This document shows, one piece after another, positions 59,834 through 64,000 of a DNA stretch of 64,000 nt; the first letter of the stretch is position 1, and each line of letters opens with the position of its first letter. The position numbers were made by a program, and so were the translations under genes. The stretch comes from Paraspadella gotoi (lineage: Eukaryota; Chaetognatha), in the NCBI GenBank assembly GCA_051294375.1, contig CM119264.1, positions 25,174,051-25,238,050 on the forward strand, written 5' to 3'. Under the pieces are notes generated by a model, which made no database searches, was not told where the DNA came from, and saw nothing but the letters and a program-made list of their open reading frames with translations.

Positions 59834-60329
59834 ACTCACCGAGGAGAGAGAGTTGATATCTAGCTGAGTAATGATGAGATTTTCAGGCGCCGCAAAAACC
59901 TAGAGAGAAACAAATATTTACGTACAACTCAGTTGCAAAACACACCGAGTAATAACCGAATAACATAAATACATAATGAATATAACCTCATTTTCATAAA
60001 TGATTTTTTTCATGGTCCTCCACATTGCTTTATTTGCTAATCATTGATATTTTGATTATTTTCAGAACTCCTCCAAATAAATTCGTTTCAATGGTTCTCA
60101 CTGCTCCTCTTCATCTCTTTTTCCTTACCGCACATCCTCATTTATTCTCCTCGCTACTCCTCCCGCTTTTTCCCTCCTCAGTTCCTCCTCTTTCCTAAAA
60201 ATACTACATTTCGTTTCTATTTTCGTCCTCTCGTCGCTCGCGAGTCCGTTAGACGCGCGGAAAAACTCTATCAGTCATCGGACCGAAGCTAGGGGGCCTG
60301 ACAGCCTGGCCAATAACAAAGAGAGAGAT

Positions 60330-62330
60330 AACTTTAAACATGACAAACACTGCCGCAAAACAAAGCACAAAGTTACTGACATCTCACCCCTTCCTCTTTC
60401 ATCAGAAACCAGCTTTTTTTTATCAAAAGGATGTTATAATACCAGATAGAAGATTTTCTAGATAATTACGTTTTTTCGTAACTTTCTGAGCAGACGTTTA
60501 GTCTGACCAACCCTGATTTAAGAGAATGCATCGATGAGAAACACAATAATTTATTGGCGGTTGATGTGAAAGAGAGAGACGGGAACGTTGAAAATAAGAG
60601 CGTAAGCAAGCAATTAATAGTCTGTTATATTTTTGTTTGATGTTTTGCTTTTTTTCACAAATAAACAAGGCGATAGTAAAACTTAGTATATTTCGACTTG
60701 TTTTAAAATTTTACTTTTGTCGCGTCGGCCTAATTTTTTTTCATCCGAGAAATTAAACATCACTCCTTTATGTAATTTAAAAAAGCCGATGCGGGATCTT
60801 TCATTCTTTTTGGGAGCCACGAAAGGAAAAAAAAGACCCTTCATGTTTTTGAGATTGTATGCGAAGTTGTGAAAAACACATAGAACGAAGACTAGTGACG
60901 AATTCTAATGCGGTCGTGAAAGAATACTCACAACTCGAGTTAAATAAATCTTAATGATATTACATCAGAGAAAGCTGGGAAATTTTTTTTCATTTCTCCT
61001 TTTTCCGCTATTGGATTACGCTGATGAGCGGACTTGATTCGCGTTGAAGAACAAAAAAGTCAATTTGGATGACGTAAAATGGGAAGAGCATGTAGCGAAG
61101 TGAGTGTGGGTAGAAGGGAGGCAGAAGGGAAAAGAAGGCAGAGGGGAAAGCGTAAGAATTCGGGAAATGCAAAAAACGGTGTTTTTTTTCTATTGAAGAG
61201 AAAGGGGAAAAATAAGTGGAAAAGAATTGAGATCAATTTCCGTTCGTTTCGTGGTAGTAAAAATCTTCGTGCAGATGATAGTAATAGTAGTTAATAACGA
61301 TTCAGAGGAAAAGGTAGGAAAGAAACTGACCACATCGGACTGGGATTGACAAATTACGTGTAACAATTAATACATCGAACATATGGAAGAAAAACGTAAT
61401 GCGATATGAAGTTAATGTTATTAATGAGAGAGAGAGAGAGAGAAAGAGAGAGGAGAAGAGAGGAGAGAGAGACGAGAGCAGAGAGAGGAGAGAGAGAGAG
61501 AGAGAGAAGAGAGAGAAGAGAGACGACACAACGGAAGAGGAAAACGAGTGATCGGAAAACATTTAAAAGGAAAAAAAGAGTTTTTCGTTCGAACTGACGT
61601 CGTTGTTAAGTTCAAAAACGAAGTTTATTTTTTCGAGCAAAGAAATAAATGTTGATATATATAAGTATACGTAAAAAAGACGCGTAATAGGGAAATTTAA
61701 ACTGGAAACTTGATTCATATTATATCTTCGCATCGAAATAAAACGGAATGAATTTTTTTTTTCAAATTGTAGAAAAGGAAAAAGAATTCTAATGAAATAC
61801 AAAAAAAATGAAGGTGTTTGATAAATAAATTTGCGATCCTTGTCAAGAGAACGCCCTCCATGAAGGAAGTGTCGCAGGTGAGATGATGAGAGTAAGAAAC
61901 CAATCGACCCCTCCTGCGGGCTTAGGTGAGATCCGGTGAGAGACCATAGGGATGTCCCTTGCGGTGATGATGAGTCGGTCTCTCGAGTCGACCACGCGCC
62001 GAAATCCCGAAACAGCTGGGGGCCAGTCAACCTGTTGGGTGTAGGAAGAAGTTTTGAGAGAATTGATTTGGTATTGAATTGGTAAATTAAATAAACGGGA
62101 GAGAGAGAGAGAGAAGAAGGAAGAGAGAGAGAGAGAGAGACGAGAGAGAGAGAGAAAGAAGAGAGAGAGAGAGAGAGAGAGGCGGAGAGAAGACACCGGA
62201 GGAGAAGAGTTGATATTACTGATAAATGATGGATTTTCAGGCGCCGCAAAAACCTAGAGAGAACAAAATAATTTACGTACAACTCAGTTTGCAACCACCC
62301 ACGAGAGTAAGAACCGAATAACCTCTGGGA
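60330..62330. other. Duplicated segment, copy B
   Basis: Noisy copy of 57960-60000. The long minus frame over 61563-62390 runs across microsatellites and is not a gene. Confidence 0.8.
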
Positions 62331-62860
62331 GCTGAATAAACAGATTGATGAGAGCGTCTTGATTGGAAAGCTTGCAGTACTGCTATGCAATTACTTTGTA
62401 AAAGTATGGAGGCCTTAAACCACCAAAGCTCTAGTTGCCAAAAGTTATGGGCAACAGATAGCATTAATCTAGTAATTAAATGAATGGATACTTTTTGATA
62501 TTGAGGTTTGTACATTCATAAAATTCAGCTCCTATGTATTTTGAGCTAGTGTGCGAGTAGAGCGAATATAGTATCCCCGATCTAATACTTGAAGGGTGGT
62601 ACTTTTCATACAATTAAACATTCGACAGTCTTGAAATATTATTTCACTTCATTGAGGAGAAGCAGGTACTGTCTTGGAGTGAATAAAGCAGAAGTTGTGG
62701 AGAGAGGTCATATAGAGGAAAGCTTGCAGACTGCTATGCTCATAGTATCTAAGAGTGATGAGGCCTAAAGACGACCAAAGCCTGTCCAAAGTCAGCGGGG
62801 CAAGATAGCTTATTGTTTATTAAATGAAAATGGAAATAATTATTTAATATGATGTATGCC
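62330..62860. repeat. Two copies of an about 180-bp repeat
   Basis: GAAAGCTTGCAGTACTGCTATGC with AGGCC and CCAAAGC downstream (about 62365-62460) recurs at about 62718-62810, about 350 bp apart. Not assigned to a family. Confidence 0.6.
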
Positions 62861-64000
62861 AATTTCATAAATGCCCGGCCGCGCAGAAAGTAAATGAAGA
62901 TAGGAAACCGCATCTCATAAAATGATAGGTATTTTATCAATGCTCACTCCACCGTGCTGGTTAGTTTCTAAATCATGAGATATTTGATTATTTTGCGAGG
63001 AAGCTCCTTCCCGTCAAAGTAAAGTAGTCGATTGTCAATAGGATATCACTGCTTTAAGGCCGCTTCAATGCATTTTTCCATTTACCGAGAGTAGCTCGGG
63101 CGACATCCTGAGAGTTATATTCTCCACCCTCGCTACTGCCTCACCGTTTCTCTCAGTCTCCTCTCTTGTCCACTAAAAATAAGCTAATTTCTTTGGTCTA
63201 TCTATACGTCCTCAGTTGCGCTCGCAGGAGTCGTTAGAAGCCGGCGCGGAAAAAACTCTAATCTCAGGCGTACATGCTTGACAGCGAAGTAGGGCTGAAC
63301 GCCGCATGGCATCATGAGCAGCGCGCGCGGGGCAGACGGGGGAGCGGGTCGAGCCAGCTATATGGAGCTGCATGCCGATAGAACCGCCTGACCCTTAATC
63401 GCCCTCACCGTCGCTGTCACAGAATCTGAACGGAGCTACAGGGAACGTGGTCCGCGATTAAGTTTGGCGGCAAACTCGAAAGATGGCGCAGGATATCCGA
63501 GAGACATGCGAGGAAAATCGTGCAGAAAGCGCGTGATGGAAACGGACAAGGGATCCATTGCATGGCTTCAGACGTAGTTGGCCGGATACCTGTTAGTTGG
63601 GGGAGTGTTGGGGTGTATGTTTTCGAGATACGGGTTGGGGGGGAATGGAGGGCACGTGGAAGGGTGGATGGAAAGGACGACTAGGTAATAAATGAAACCA
63701 GTTAAAAAGATAACGAAGAGTTAAAGTGGTGGATATCACCGTGTGAACAGTTTCATTACTGTCCGACTGAGCAACTGCATTAGTCATGTCCTAAACCCGA
63801 ATGATCTCATCGAGAACTATAAAGGGAGAGAAATAAAAATCAATTACATTTCTAAGTGACCCGGATCACAAATCCAGTAACAGAGGGAAAAATCACTTCC
63901 TGAGCGNNNNNNNNNNNNNNNNNNNNNNNNNCCTGGCGAAGAAAGATCCTGACATCCTTCGAAAAAGAACGGAAAAAAAAATAACTGTTTACGTAGTTAC
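62861..64000. other. No gene recognised
   Basis: Contains a stretch near 63130-63290 that resembles 60110-60310 (GGCGCGGAAAAAACTCTA against CGCGCGGAAAAACTCTA), another trace of the duplicated segment. A 25-N gap is at 63907-63931. Confidence 0.4.

Larger units (their letters stand above)
57960..60000. other. Duplicated segment, copy A
   Basis: Homologous to 60330-62330, with many small insertions in the second copy (for example the stretches around AAAAAACGGTGTTTTTTT and CGTAATGCGATATGAAGTT). Confidence 0.8.

Noticed and set aside
61563-62390. 275-aa minus-strand frame
   Set aside because: It crosses two GA microsatellites and does not stay open in the homologous copy at 59.2-60.0 kb.

Overview
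This is a window of animal nuclear DNA, probably from an invertebrate. The genes are built from short GC-rich exons with GT-AG introns and in-phase junctions, set in AT-rich intergenic DNA full of microsatellites and small DNA transposons. The phylum cannot be fixed from the sequence. The gene types fit a nematode or another invertebrate (a peptide-type GPCR, a tandem-CRD galectin, an SLC35/EamA transporter and a phosphoglucomutase-family protein). No operon, spliced-leader gene or rRNA was seen.

Left part (1-22 kb). A phosphoglucomutase (PGM) homologue runs on the minus strand from about 5.6 kb off the left edge. Seven exons are readable, and every active-site loop visible in them is altered. 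A mostly gene-poor stretch follows, with two unassigned candidate exons, a possible small acidic protein and a GC-rich island near 11.35 kb. A complete 12-exon class A peptide GPCR (570 aa) then occupies 12.73-21.49 kb on the plus strand. A 1.26 kb hAT-type element with a perfect 8-bp target duplication sits in its sixth intron.

Middle part (22-46 kb). A divergent tandem galectin lies on the minus strand, convergent with the GPCR. One of its introns holds an SLC35G/EamA-like transporter on the opposite strand, whose single coding exon is split by a MITE-like insertion. From about 25.75 to 46.2 kb the sequence goes over the same locus two to three times with many small indels and exact 25-N gaps. 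This looks like uncollapsed haplotypes or unpolished long reads used for gap filling. Comparing the passes gives empty and filled sites for a mariner element and for two foldback insertions.

Right part (46-64 kb). A decayed Ty3/Gypsy LTR retrotransposon (46.77-52.63 kb) is followed by the first coding exon of an unidentified minus-strand gene, with a near-perfect RFX X-box about 0.2 kb upstream. The rest is low-complexity DNA plus another noisy duplicated pair (57.96-60.0 and 60.3-62.3 kb) with possible exons of an unidentified minus-strand gene.

The genes do not form an obvious pathway. The main interest is a PGM pseudoenzyme with Asp in place of the catalytic Ser, a GPCR with a Cys-rich third extracellular loop, a transporter interrupted by a transposon, and a foldback family with a hammerhead-like core.
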